NCBI GenBank assembly: GCA_034679985.1
Contig: JAXITR010000032.1
Coordinates: 1 to 25,611, forward strand
Reading direction: 5' to 3'
From: CAMDTE01 sp034679985
GTDB taxonomy: Bacteria; Bacteroidota; Bacteroidia; Flavobacteriales; Schleiferiaceae
Length of the DNA: 25,611 nt
Position numbers and translations under genes: made by a program. Shown piece by piece: positions 6,977 through 14,285 of this stretch. Below the pieces are notes generated by a model. That model saw only the letters and a program-made list of their open reading frames with translations. It had not been told where the DNA came from and made no database searches. Within the stretch, counting starts at the first letter, position 1. Each line of letters opens with the position of its first letter.

Positions 6977-8275
6977 ATGGATCACAACAATTCTTTTGAC
7001 AATTTACCGTCTCAGCCCAAGGTGGCGGTGATCGGTTTGGGCTACGTGGGGCTGCCGTTGGCGGTGGCGTTCAGCCGGCACCTTCCGGTGCTGGGCTTTG
7101 ACATCAACGCGGCGCGCGTGGCGGAACTCAACGGCGGGGAAGACCGCACGTTGGAGGTAACCCCGGCGGAGCTGCAGGAGGTACTGGCTAGCGGGGCGCG
7201 TTTCAGTGCCCACCAGGCAGACTTGGCGGACTGCAACACCTACATTGTAACGGTTCCTACGCCCATCGACGACTACAAAACACCGGACCTGGGGCCGCTT
7301 TTGGCCGCCAGCAAAACCATCGGTTCCGTGCTGAAGCCCGGCGACGTGGTGATCTACGAAAGCACCACGTACCCCGGTTGCACGGAAGAAGATTGCGTGC
7401 CGGTGCTGGAAAAAACCAGCGGTTTGGTGTTCAACCGCGATTTCTACTGCGGTTATTCCCCGGAGCGAATCAACCCCGGAGACAAGGTGAACACCTTGGC
7501 CACCATCCGCAAGGTTACCAGCGGTTCCACGCCGGAAGCCGCCGCCTGGGTAGACGCCCTCTACCAAAAAATCATCACCGCCGGAACGTTTTGCGCCAGC
7601 AGTATGCGGGTGGCAGAGGCCTCCAAGGCCATTGAAAACGCGCAGCGGGACGTGAACATTTCCTTCGTGAACGAGCTGGCGCTGATTTTTGACCGTCTGG
7701 GCATTGACACGCAAGAGGTTTTGCGCGCCGCCGGCACCAAGTGGAACTTTTTGCCGTTTCAACCGGGTTTGGTGGGCGGCCACTGCATTGGCGTAGATCC
7801 TTACTACTTGGCGCACAAGGCACAAGCGGTGGGGTACTACCCGCAGGTGATTTTGTCCGGCCGCCGGGTCAACGACTCCATGGGCATTTTTGTGGCCAGC
7901 AAGGTGGTGAAGCTGATGATCCAAAAAGGCATTGCCATCAAGGGCGCCCGCGTTTTGGTGTTGGGCTTAACGTTCAAGGAAAACTGCCCGGATTTGCGCA
8001 ATACCCGCGTGGTAGACATTGTTCACGAATTGGAGCAGTTTGGTTTGCAGGTTGCGGTGCACGATCCCTGGGCCCAACCGGAGGAGGCCGCGCACGAATT
8101 GGGCATTTCTCTGGTGCCGGAGTTCCGTCTGGAGGACTACCAAGCGGTGGTTTTGGCCGTGGCGCACCGGGAGTTTAAGGATTTGCCGATGGAACCCAAC
8201 ACCCCCAACCGTCCCTACGTGGTGTACGACACCAAGGCGTTTTTGCCGGTAGCGCAGGTGGACGGCCGATTGTAA
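6977..8275 (+). CDS. Nucleotide-sugar dehydrogenase (UDP-HexNAc 6-dehydrogenase type), GC-rich paralogue
   Basis: The complete 432-residue enzyme has the NAD-binding GLGYVG (20-25), VTVPTPID, YESTTYPGCTEEDCVPVLE, FYCGYSPERINPGD, the central EASKAIENAQRD helix, catalytic Cys270 in GGHCIGVDP, and the C-terminal UDP-binding Rossmann domain (ARVLVLGLTFKENCPDLRN). It is closely similar along its length to the partial copy at 1-1092 but has the GC-rich composition of the main genome. It should make a UDP-uronic acid for surface polysaccharide. It is followed 11 nt later by an UpxY-type antiterminator and then a cupin isomerase, forming a small polysaccharide-related operon. ATG 6977 is chosen over TTG 6968 because of the promoter. 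Confidence 0.95.
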   Translation: MDHNNSFDNLPSQPKVAVIGLGYVGLPLAVAFSRHLPVLGFDINAARVAELNGGEDRTLEVTPAELQEVLASGARFSAHQADLADCNTYIVTVPTPIDDYKTPDLGPLLAASKTIGSVLKPGDVVIYESTTYPGCTEEDCVPVLEKTSGLVFNRDFYCGYSPERINPGDKVNTLATIRKVTSGSTPEAAAWVDALYQKIITAGTFCASSMRVAEASKAIENAQRDVNISFVNELALIFDRLGIDTQEVLRAAGTKWNFLPFQPGLVGGHCIGVDPYYLAHKAQAVGYYPQVILSGRRVNDSMGIFVASKVVKLMIQKGIAIKGARVLVLGLTFKENCPDLRNTRVVDIVHELEQFGLQVAVHDPWAQPEEAAHELGISLVPEFRLEDYQAVVLAVAHREFKDLPMEPNTPNRPYVVYDTKAFLPVAQVDGRL

Positions 8276-8286
8276 ATCTGCTGAAC

Positions 8287-8823
8287 GTGAACGCATCCGT
8301 GCCGGTGGCTGCCGCGCGTTGGCTGGTGGTGTACACCAAGCCGCGCCAAGAGAAAAAGGCCGCCGCCGAATTGGAAAAAAGAGGCATTGGCGTGTACTGC
8401 CCGCTCAAACGGGAGAAACGCAAGTGGTCCGACCGCTGGAAGTGGGTGGAAACCCCTTTATTCACCAGTTACGTTTTTGTGCGCACCACCGAAGCCGAAC
8501 GCCAGGAGGTGCTGCGCGTTCCCGCCGTGGTGCGTTTTGTGTACTGGTTGAAGCAGCCGGCGGTGGTGCGGGATTCGGAAATGGAAACCCTGCAGCGGTG
8601 GCTGAACGACTACACCGGGGAGGCCTTGGAGGTGGTGGGGCTGGAACCCGGCGGGCGGGCCCGCATTGAGAGCGGAGCCCTCATGGGGCGCGACGGTGCC
8701 GTGGTGGAGCGTCGGGGCAACCGTTTGGTACTGTTTTTGGAGAGCTTGGACCTGGAAGTGCAGGTGGACCTCCGCCAAACGCAGATCACCGCCGCAGACG
8801 AGCCGGCTCCGGAGGACCTGTAG
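8287..8823 (+). CDS. UpxY/LoaP-like NusG paralogue (transcription antiterminator)
   Basis: The 178-residue protein has an N-terminal NusG NGN domain (WLVVYTKPRQEKKAAAELEKRGIGVY at about 12-37, then PLFTSYVFVR at 57-66) and a C-terminal KOW domain (about 120-168). NusG itself is essential and usually sits next to secE; this one lies after a polysaccharide dehydrogenase, which marks it as a specialised paralogue of the UpxY group. Those proteins ride on RNA polymerase and allow read-through of long capsule operons in Bacteroides. It starts with GTG 11 nt after the dehydrogenase, so it is probably co-transcribed. UpxY genes are more often first in their operon; here it is second. The operon it controls could be the AT-rich locus at the left edge, but that is inference. 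Confidence 0.85.
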   Translation: MNASVPVAAARWLVVYTKPRQEKKAAAELEKRGIGVYCPLKREKRKWSDRWKWVETPLFTSYVFVRTTEAERQEVLRVPAVVRFVYWLKQPAVVRDSEMETLQRWLNDYTGEALEVVGLEPGGRARIESGALMGRDGAVVERRGNRLVLFLESLDLEVQVDLRQTQITAADEPAPEDL

Positions 8824-8860
8824 GGACCTGGTGTTGGATTAAACCTTATTTTCACAAATC

Positions 8861-9328
8861 ATGAATCCGTACGAAGCCCTCAACCTGCCGTTCCGCACCC
8901 GCGAAGAGAATTTCTCCCGTCCGTGGGGCGGTTACGTGCGGATCGACGAATCCCAAACGGCGGAATTCATTGCTCGGTACTTCCCGGAAGAAGCCGCAGC
9001 GCTGTTGGAGGTTCAAAGCACCCTGAGCCCCAAACTCCTGTTTGTGGAGCCCGGCAAACGCCTTTCCTGGCAGTACCACCACCGTCGGGCAGAAATATGG
9101 ACCGTAGTGGACGGGCCCGTGGGCATTGCACGCAGTTTAACGGACGCAGAAACTCCGGTGGAATCCTGCGCGGCAGGCGAACGCATTGTGTTTGCGGCCG
9201 GAGAACGCCACCGGTTGGTGGGCCTGAACAAACGCGGCGTGGTAGCGGAATTGTGGCGCCATTTGGACCCCCAACACCCCTCAGACGAAGAGGACATTGT
9301 TCGGCTTCAAGACGATTTTGGCCGCTAG
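8861..9328 (+). CDS. Small cupin protein, mannose-6-phosphate isomerase type II-like
   Basis: The 155-residue single-domain cupin has the RPWGGYVRI start typical of the C-terminal isomerase domain of type II phosphomannose isomerases. The metal-site motif QYHHRRAEIW gives His73, His74 and Glu78, and His117 in GERHRLVG is a likely fourth ligand. The bifunctional enzymes carry an N-terminal mannose-1-phosphate guanylyltransferase that is absent here. Such stand-alone cupins are common in Bacteroidota and may interconvert fructose 6-phosphate and mannose 6-phosphate for GDP-sugar supply, although annotation in the group varies. ATG 8861 follows the antiterminator after 37 nt; a weak TATTTTCA at 8847-8854 could be a promoter, but two bases depart from consensus. 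Confidence 0.85.
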   Translation: MNPYEALNLPFRTREENFSRPWGGYVRIDESQTAEFIARYFPEEAAALLEVQSTLSPKLLFVEPGKRLSWQYHHRRAEIWTVVDGPVGIARSLTDAETPVESCAAGERIVFAAGERHRLVGLNKRGVVAELWRHLDPQHPSDEEDIVRLQDDFGR

Positions 9329-9383
9329 GCCGCATTATTTGGCGTTGTTGAAGGACTCCAAATGCCCTTTGTGGATGGGGATG

Positions 9384-9413
9384 TTTGCTTTTCAACTTTA
9401 CCCCATACATTTG
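9384..9413 (+). promoter_or_regulatory. Full -33/-7 Bacteroidota promoter
   Basis: TTTG at 9384-9387, an 18-nt spacer and TACATTTG at 9406-9413 make a complete promoter. ATG 9421 follows 7 nt after the box. Its presence excludes the upstream in-frame ATG at 9385. Confidence 0.7.
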
Positions 9414-9420
9414 GTATTCC

Positions 9421-9771
9421 ATGAATCTACCCACCAACCCCAAAGACCTTTGGTGCCTGAACACGCCGGGAAGCTGGTTGGTATTGGAACCGGAGGCAAA
9501 CCAACCCGCACCGGGTAGGGAGGCGTTCTCCGGCTTGTTGCAAAGTGCGCTGAAAGCCGTGGAATCCAGCGGTTGCCGCGCCTTGGCTGCCTACGCAGAA
9601 CCCGGAGACCGCCCGCGTGCCGTCGTACGGATTGATGTGCCGGACCCCACCGACGCCGCAGAAGCAGCGCGTCGCTTCGGATGGACCGTAGTGCAAACGC
9701 TTCCGCCCACAGATTCAGACCGCGAGGCCCAAGACGCCTTGGACAACCTCCACCACTACCTCCACCTGTAG
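9421..9771 (+). CDS. Hypothetical protein, 116 residues
   Basis: I do not recognise this family. The protein is soluble-looking, without signal peptide or membrane segments. It contains a helix-rich middle (FSGLLQSALKAVESSGCRALAAYA), a strand-like AVVRIDVP, then an acidic, histidine-ending tail (NLHHYLHL). It precedes nadK by 59 nt; in related genomes this position just before nadK often holds a CBS-domain gene, but no CBS signature is visible here. The start at 9421 is fixed by the promoter upstream. nadK has its own -7-like box, so co-transcription is possible but not required. Confidence 0.65.
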   Translation: MNLPTNPKDLWCLNTPGSWLVLEPEANQPAPGREAFSGLLQSALKAVESSGCRALAAYAEPGDRPRAVVRIDVPDPTDAAEAARRFGWTVVQTLPPTDSDREAQDALDNLHHYLHL

Positions 9772-9818
9772 CCCGTTCCCCACCCGCGGGCCTTGGCCTG
9801 GAGTCCAATTAACCTCCG

Positions 9819-9826
9819 TACCTTCG
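9819..9826 (+). promoter_or_regulatory. Near-consensus -7 box TACCTTCG of nadK
   Basis: One base off TAnnTTTG, followed by CACC and ATG 9831, exactly the spacing seen at pdxJ. Confidence 0.5.
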
Positions 9827-9830
9827 CACC

Positions 9831-10712
9831 ATGTTTGCCCTCTACGGTCGTCGACTCCCGGAAGAATCCCTTCCCTACGTAGCAGAAATGCTCGACGTCT
9901 TTGCGCGTGCAGGCGAGCCCGTGTACCTCTACCGCGGCCTGCAAGACCGGGCCAACACCCACTGGAACGCCGACTGGGATTACCCCACCTTCAAAACCCC
10001 CGAAGAACTCCAAGCCCTGCAACCCACCCTGGTCATTTGCTTGGGCGGCGACGGCACCATCCTGGACGCCAGCACCTTGGTAGCCCGCAGCGGCATCCCC
10101 CTTCTGGGCATCAACACCGGACGACTGGGCTTCCTGGCCTCCGTCCCCCGCACGGAAGCCGCAGCCACCGCCGAAGCCGTACTCCGCGGCGAATACACCG
10201 TGGAAGAACGCAACATGCTCCAAGCAGAAGCCCGCGGCGGCGGCGTCACCCTAGACCCCAACTTCGCCCTCAACGAAGTAGCCGTCTCCCGCAAGGGCAC
10301 CACCAGCATGATCTCCGTCCACGTCCACCTCAACGACTCCTTCCTCAACACCTACTGGGCGGACGGCCTGGTCATCTCCACCCCCACCGGCTCCACGGGC
10401 TACAACCTCTCCTGCGGCGGCCCCATCCTCATCCCCGGGTCCGACAACTTCATCATCACGCCCATTGCGCCGCACAACCTCACCGTGCGTCCGCTCGTCA
10501 TCCCCAACACAGACACCATTACCCTGCGCATTGAGTCCCGCGAAGACGCCTACCTGGCCTCCCTGGACTCCCGCGTCTACTCCCTAGACGGCAGCACCGA
10601 ACTGGTGCTCCACAAAGCAGACTTCAAACTCCGCCTCGTCCGCATGCTCAACACTGACTTTGCCACCACCCTGCGCAACAAACTTTTGTGGGGTTTGGAC
10701 CGGAGGAATTGA
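9831..10712 (+). CDS. nadK: NAD kinase
   Basis: The 293-residue protein is full length for bacterial NAD kinase, which phosphorylates NAD+ to NADP+ in the cytosol. It carries the GGDGT motif (72-76), NTGRLGFLAS, the LNEVAV substrate loop and the glycine-rich WADGLVISTPTGSTGYNLSCGGPIL. The C-terminus NKLLWGLDRRN is conserved in Bacteroidota homologues. In this phylum nadK is normally followed directly by porG/DUF6089 and uppS; here that order is interrupted by about 2.7 kb containing a defence gene pair, after which a second, diverged copy of the nadK tail appears (13035-13070). Confidence 0.97.
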   Translation: MFALYGRRLPEESLPYVAEMLDVFARAGEPVYLYRGLQDRANTHWNADWDYPTFKTPEELQALQPTLVICLGGDGTILDASTLVARSGIPLLGINTGRLGFLASVPRTEAAATAEAVLRGEYTVEERNMLQAEARGGGVTLDPNFALNEVAVSRKGTTSMISVHVHLNDSFLNTYWADGLVISTPTGSTGYNLSCGGPILIPGSDNFIITPIAPHNLTVRPLVIPNTDTITLRIESREDAYLASLDSRVYSLDGSTELVLHKADFKLRLVRMLNTDFATTLRNKLLWGLDRRN

Positions 10713-10760
10713 GCGCACAACCCAAAGTGCGGAACAGCGCTATCAAACGTTTAATGAGAA

Positions 10761-10840
10761 AGAGGGCGGGTTGAACTCGTCCCCAATGCAGAACTTCGCG
10801 TACGGCGGGTGGGGGTGGCAAGGGCTTCTTGCAACCCAAG
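10761..10840 (+). repeat. GC-rich motif shared with 13070-13129, with a small hairpin
   Basis: GGGCGGG (10764-10770) and, about 30 nt later, a GTACG-GGGTGGGGG-TGG block end near 10818. The same two blocks in the same order and at about the same spacing occur downstream of the second nadK tail. Immediately after, GCAAG-GGCTT-CTTGC can fold into a short hairpin. Origin unknown; it may be an intergenic repeat or a conserved RNA element. Confidence 0.5.
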
Positions 10841-10918
10841 TAGGGCCAAAAACCACAAATAGGGCAGCGAAAACGTATGTAAACGTATATTTTGATTCTA
10901 ATTCCGTGATTTTATCAC

Positions 10919-10926
10919 TAAATTTG
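10919..10926 (+). promoter_or_regulatory. -7 box TAAATTTG of the defence pair
   Basis: Exact TAnnTTTG in an AT-rich stretch, 19 nt before GTG 10946. It gives the two-gene cassette its own promoter, separate from nadK. Confidence 0.55.
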
Positions 10927-10945
10927 ATTCAAAATTAAAAGTATC

Positions 10946-12313
10946 GTGTTAATCCGGTTCACCGTCGAGAATTTTTTGTCGTTCCGAGACCGCCAAACCC
11001 TTTCCCTCCTGCCGGGAAAAGGCACGTTGAAGGCACACCACAAGTCCACACCCGTGAACGGTATTTCCGTGCTCAAAACCGCCTTGGTTTTCGGCGCCAA
11101 CGCATCCGGAAAATCAAACCTCATCAAAGCAGCTGCTTTCGCGCGAAACCTTATCCTCAACGGCACCAAACCGGACCAACCCATCACCCAGAATTTCTTT
11201 AAACTGGATCCCGCACGCGAAAACCAACCCGCCTATTTTGATTTTGAAATCCAGCACCAGGGCAAAAACTTCGCCTACGGATTCCAATGCAACGAGCGCG
11301 AGATTCTGGAAGAATGGCTCTTTGAGCTCACCCGACGCGGAATGAAACGCATTTTTGAACGGACCAACACCACCCACTACGAGCTGGACTACCTCCTGAG
11401 GAAAAACCCCGCCAAAGTGGAGCAACAATTCCTGGAATTCACCGCGCGCAGCACGCCCCGCAACCAACTCCTGCTCACCCACGTGCGCAACACCAACGTC
11501 CCGGACAACACCACCAACATCGACCCCCTCTACTCCGTCTTGGACTGGTTCCAAAACACGCTGAACGTAGTGTATCCAAGCTCCAAAAACCTTGGAAAAA
11601 CCTTTGAAATTTTTGCCAACCGCAACCTCAAATCCGTTTTCGACGACTTCTTAACCTACTGCGACACGGGCATCGACGGTGTTGAATTTGAGCAGATTGA
11701 CCCCACAAAACTGGATGTAGACCATAACCTTTTGCTGGAAATCCAAGCGGAACTTCGCAACCAAAAAAGCGAAAAAACAACCGCTTTCGTAGCGAATCCG
11801 CAGCAAAACACCTACTACTTGGTGGAACGGGAGCCCTCCGGTAACCTCACGTACCGCGTTTTGCGCACCAAACACCGCCTGGCCGGCGGCGGGTACCGTC
11901 TTTTTGACCTCAAGGACGAATCGGACGGAACGCGTCGAATCCTGGACTTAATCCCGATGGTGGTAGACTTCCTCCAAGGCGGAAACGTTTACTTGGTCGA
12001 TGAAATCGAACGCAGTCTCCATCCCAACTTGGTGTGCGAGGTACTCGACTTTCTCCTGGACCGGTGCGCCTCCGTCAACAGTCAATTGATCGCCACCAGC
12101 CACGAAGCCACCCTTCTGAATCAAGAAATCATCCGAAAAGACGAGGTGTGGTTCACCACAAAAAACCCGCTCGGTGGCACTGAATTGCACGCCCTGGACG
12201 AATACGCCGTGCGCTTCGACAAAGACATCCTCAAGGACTACCTCCTCGGGCGCTACCGCGGAACCCCAAAATTGGGAAATCGCTCCCTTCTAGAGCACCT
12301 TCATGCAGGTTGA
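10946..12313 (+). CDS. AAA15/RloA-type ATPase, AbiLi-like defence protein
   Basis: The 455-residue protein begins MLIRFTVENFLSFRDRQTLSL, the classic start of the COG1106 / AAA_15 (RloA) ATPases. Walker A is GANASGKS at residues 50-57, an ABC-type signature-like SDGTRR lies near 326-331, Walker B is VYLVDEIE with Asp352-Glu353, and the H-loop is IATSHEATLL. This is the architecture of SMC-like ATPases used in OLD, AbiL and PARIS-type phage defence. Directly followed by, and overlapping, an RloB gene, it matches the two-gene AbiL (AbiLi + AbiLii/RloB) abortive-infection arrangement; that functional assignment is from family knowledge. It starts with GTG. Base composition is less GC-rich than nadK or porG, and flanking nadK-tail copies indicate insertion. 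Confidence 0.88.
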   Translation: MLIRFTVENFLSFRDRQTLSLLPGKGTLKAHHKSTPVNGISVLKTALVFGANASGKSNLIKAAAFARNLILNGTKPDQPITQNFFKLDPARENQPAYFDFEIQHQGKNFAYGFQCNEREILEEWLFELTRRGMKRIFERTNTTHYELDYLLRKNPAKVEQQFLEFTARSTPRNQLLLTHVRNTNVPDNTTNIDPLYSVLDWFQNTLNVVYPSSKNLGKTFEIFANRNLKSVFDDFLTYCDTGIDGVEFEQIDPTKLDVDHNLLLEIQAELRNQKSEKTTAFVANPQQNTYYLVEREPSGNLTYRVLRTKHRLAGGGYRLFDLKDESDGTRRILDLIPMVVDFLQGGNVYLVDEIERSLHPNLVCEVLDFLLDRCASVNSQLIATSHEATLLNQEIIRKDEVWFTTKNPLGGTELHALDEYAVRFDKDILKDYLLGRYRGTPKLGNRSLLEHLHAG

Positions 12314-12972
12314 TTGTGCCGCGCATTTTCATCCCGCTGATTCGCAAAGAAGGATTCTTGCAGGCGGAAAAACTATTCATTCTAGCCTGCGAAGGCACCG
12401 TCACCGAACCCAAGTACTTTGAACGTCTCCGTCATTCGGAGTGGTTCAATCACTCAGGACTGGTTGAAACCATCGTCCTCAAGAAACCCAAGAACCACGG
12501 CAACGATCCTGTTGCATTGAAAAACCTGCTCAAAAAAGTAAAAAAGGACTACAGATTCAAGAAAACCGACGAGTTTTGGTTGGTGGTGGATCGGGATCAC
12601 TGGGAAGAAATCCACAAAATCAGCTTTGACATTTTAGTGCGTGATTTTGAACGAGAAGGGAATTTTTTCCTAGCCCTGAGCAATCCCTGCTTTGAATTGT
12701 GGCTAATCCTGCATTACTTGGATATTTCCACCCTGCCCCAAAGCCAAATTAGGAAAATCGAATTGAATCAACGCATTGATTCGAAATCGTGCACCCAAAG
12801 CATCTTAGGAGAATTGATCGGTAGAGGCTACAACAAAATTCCACCTCGCGATGTACTCCAATACACCCGCCGAGCAATAGAAAGAGCCAAACGCTTGGAG
12901 GTATTGGGCGAAAAATACCCCACCGGCGTTGGCACACACGTTCATCAATTGGTACAAAAGCTGATCCAATAA
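12310..12972 (+). CDS. RloB-family protein (AbiLii-like, TOPRIM-like)
   Basis: From TTG 12310 the product is 220 residues; GTG 12316 is an equally plausible start. RloB features are KLFILACEGTVTEPKYFERL with Glu28, LVVDRDHW with Asp94 and Asp96, and FFLALSNPCFELWLILHY. The Glu plus DxD arrangement is that of a TOPRIM-like nuclease fold. The gene overlaps the ATPase stop codon by 4 nt, so both are translated together and probably act together, with the ATPase sensing phage and RloB as the effector. It is the most AT-rich gene on this side of the window apart from the left edge, consistent with recent acquisition. The pairing is known; the trigger and target here are unknown. Confidence 0.85.
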   Translation: MIVPRIFIPLIRKEGFLQAEKLFILACEGTVTEPKYFERLRHSEWFNHSGLVETIVLKKPKNHGNDPVALKNLLKKVKKDYRFKKTDEFWLVVDRDHWEEIHKISFDILVRDFEREGNFFLALSNPCFELWLILHYLDISTLPQSQIRKIELNQRIDSKSCTQSILGELIGRGYNKIPPRDVLQYTRRAIERAKRLEVLGEKYPTGVGTHVHQLVQKLIQ

Positions 12973-13034
12973 GGCAGGTGCTACACACCAACAGGCTACC
13001 CCTTGCAGGCTCTATTCAGGTGGAACGAAAAACG

Positions 13035-13070
13035 AACAAACTCCTCTGGGGCCTGGGCCGACGGAATTAA
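13035..13070 (+). pseudogene. Relic 3' end of a second nadK copy
   Basis: This segment reads NKLLWGLGRRN-stop in one frame, against NKLLWGLDRRN-stop at the true nadK end (10677-10712). Ten of eleven residues agree while nine of 36 bases differ, most of them silent. That pattern is what is left when two real nadK genes diverged under selection; it is not expected by chance or from a recent duplication. The rest of nadK is absent upstream, apart from perhaps a few unaligned codons. Confidence 0.75.
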
Positions 13071-13129
13071 AAAAGGGCGGGAAGTACGAGCTTAAAAAGA
13101 GGAATTCCCGTACGCGGGGTGGGGGCTGG
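13070..13129 (+). repeat. GC-rich motif shared with 10761-10818
   Basis: AAAGGGCGGG at the left end and GTACG followed by GGGGTGGGGGCTGG at the right end mirror the element after nadK, with a similar internal distance. The middle is poorly conserved. Confidence 0.5.
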
Positions 13130-13403
13130 TTCACGCTCCACGAGGATGCAGAAACACCCCAAAAGTTCACAAAGTGTAAATTGAAACCCGCACATTTTGT
13201 AAAGTGAAAATATAACAGCTTGTTTTTTAGTCATTTACAAATTCGCCGCACCACCACCCTAAGGGAGCCTTAAAAACAGTTCACCAACCAAGGTCGTCCC
13301 AATGAGTTAACCGCCCGAAGGACCCAAAACCTCATGCCGGTGCCGCCGAATGTGCCCACGCAAAATCCACCCCCTAAATCCCGGTCGTCCCATACAAAAA
13401 TGC

Positions 13404-13411
13404 TACCTTTG
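13404..13411 (+). promoter_or_regulatory. -7 box TACCTTTG of porG
   Basis: Exact consensus, 6 nt before ATG 13418. It shows that the in-frame extension from 13334 is not translated and fits a signal peptide starting at 13418. Confidence 0.65.
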
Positions 13412-13417
13412 CGCGTT

Positions 13418-14266
13418 ATGTTCAGGATGAACGAAAAACCAACAAACCGCCTGTGGTTATGGGCCCTGGGCGTGCTGCTGAGCACGGCCCCCGCCTGGGC
13501 ACAAGCCACCCACGAATTTGGGTTGAGTACCGCCGGAACCACCTTCACCGGTGATGTAGGTGCGTATGGGTTGACCGTGCCCCAGCGCGCTGCTTTTGGC
13601 GCCTACTACCGCATTCAAGGACATCGGCACTACGCCTTTCGCGCGGTGTACCAACAAGGCCAGTTGTTTGCAGACGACGCCCAAAGCGGTCTGAGCGAAC
13701 GCATCAACCGAAACAGCCACTTCCGCAGCCCGTTCTGGGAGGCGTCGGCCCAAGTGGAAATTGACTACGTGCCCCAACGACTGCGCAGCAGCAAGGGCCA
13801 AACCACGCTGTACCTCTTTGGCGGTGCGGGCATCATGGGCTTCAACCCGCAAGCCCAGTACCACGGCGTTTGGACAGACCTTCAGCCCCTGGGCACAGAA
13901 GGCCAAGGCACACCCCTGTCCAATGCCGCCACGTACGCGCGAACAGCCGCCATTTTGCCCGTAGGCATGGGCGTTCGCTACCGCTTGGGTGATTTGCTTA
14001 CCGTGGGCGCGGAAGCCGGATGGCGCATCACCTCCACGGACTATTTGGACGACGTCTCCGGCCTGTACGTGGATTCCAAGGCCTTGGCCACCTACAACGG
14101 TGCCGCCGCAGCGGCCCTCTCAGACCCCTCCCTGGTGGTGCAGAACCGCGCCGGTTTGCCCCGTGGAACCGCAGAAACCTTAGACACCTACGCCACGGCG
14201 GGAATCTTTGTGGGAATCCACTTGGAGACGTTTTTGGAACGGTGCGCGTCTTTCTTGTACCAATAA
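13418..14266 (+). CDS. porG: PorG-like outer-membrane beta-barrel protein (DUF6089), type IX secretion
   Basis: From ATG 13418 the product is 282 residues with a signal peptide (LWLWALGVLLSTAPAWAQ) and a beta-barrel pattern of alternating strands (EFGLSTAGTTFTGDVG, YLFGGAGIMGFNPQAQYHG, GVRYRLGDLLTVGAEAGWRIT, DTYATAGIFVGIHLE). The strand pattern, the length and the position between nadK and uppS identify the DUF6089/PorG family. In Porphyromonas gingivalis PorG is an outer-membrane component linked to the periplasmic ring of the type IX secretion system. Here it lies 19 nt before uppS and its promoter likely drives the downstream uppS-bamA genes. The family is divergent, so the assignment rests partly on context. 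Confidence 0.78.
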   Translation: MFRMNEKPTNRLWLWALGVLLSTAPAWAQATHEFGLSTAGTTFTGDVGAYGLTVPQRAAFGAYYRIQGHRHYAFRAVYQQGQLFADDAQSGLSERINRNSHFRSPFWEASAQVEIDYVPQRLRSSKGQTTLYLFGGAGIMGFNPQAQYHGVWTDLQPLGTEGQGTPLSNAATYARTAAILPVGMGVRYRLGDLLTVGAEAGWRITSTDYLDDVSGLYVDSKALATYNGAAAAALSDPSLVVQNRAGLPRGTAETLDTYATAGIFVGIHLETFLERCASFLYQ

Positions 14267-14285
14267 TTTCGACGGCTTCTTTCCG

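Larger units (their letters stand above)
12973..13417. other. Long intergenic region: nadK-tail relic, shared motif, porG promoter
   Basis: These 445 nt hold no credible gene. From left to right they contain an unassigned stretch, the second nadK tail (13035-13070), a GC-rich motif shared with the region after nadK (13070-13129), an AT-rich stretch with two similar segments around 13160-13210, and the porG promoter (13404-13411). Short frames here have no family resemblance. Confidence 0.6.

Noticed and set aside
10660..10938. 92-codon frame across the nadK end and the following intergenic DNA
   Set aside because: No family resemblance; it spans the nadK stop and the shared GC-rich motif, which is better explained as a repeat or recombination scar.
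10946..12972. Possibility that the ATPase/RloB pair is part of a retron or restriction system
   Set aside because: No reverse transcriptase, methylase or restriction subunit lies nearby; two overlapping genes of these exact types fit the AbiL-like layout better.
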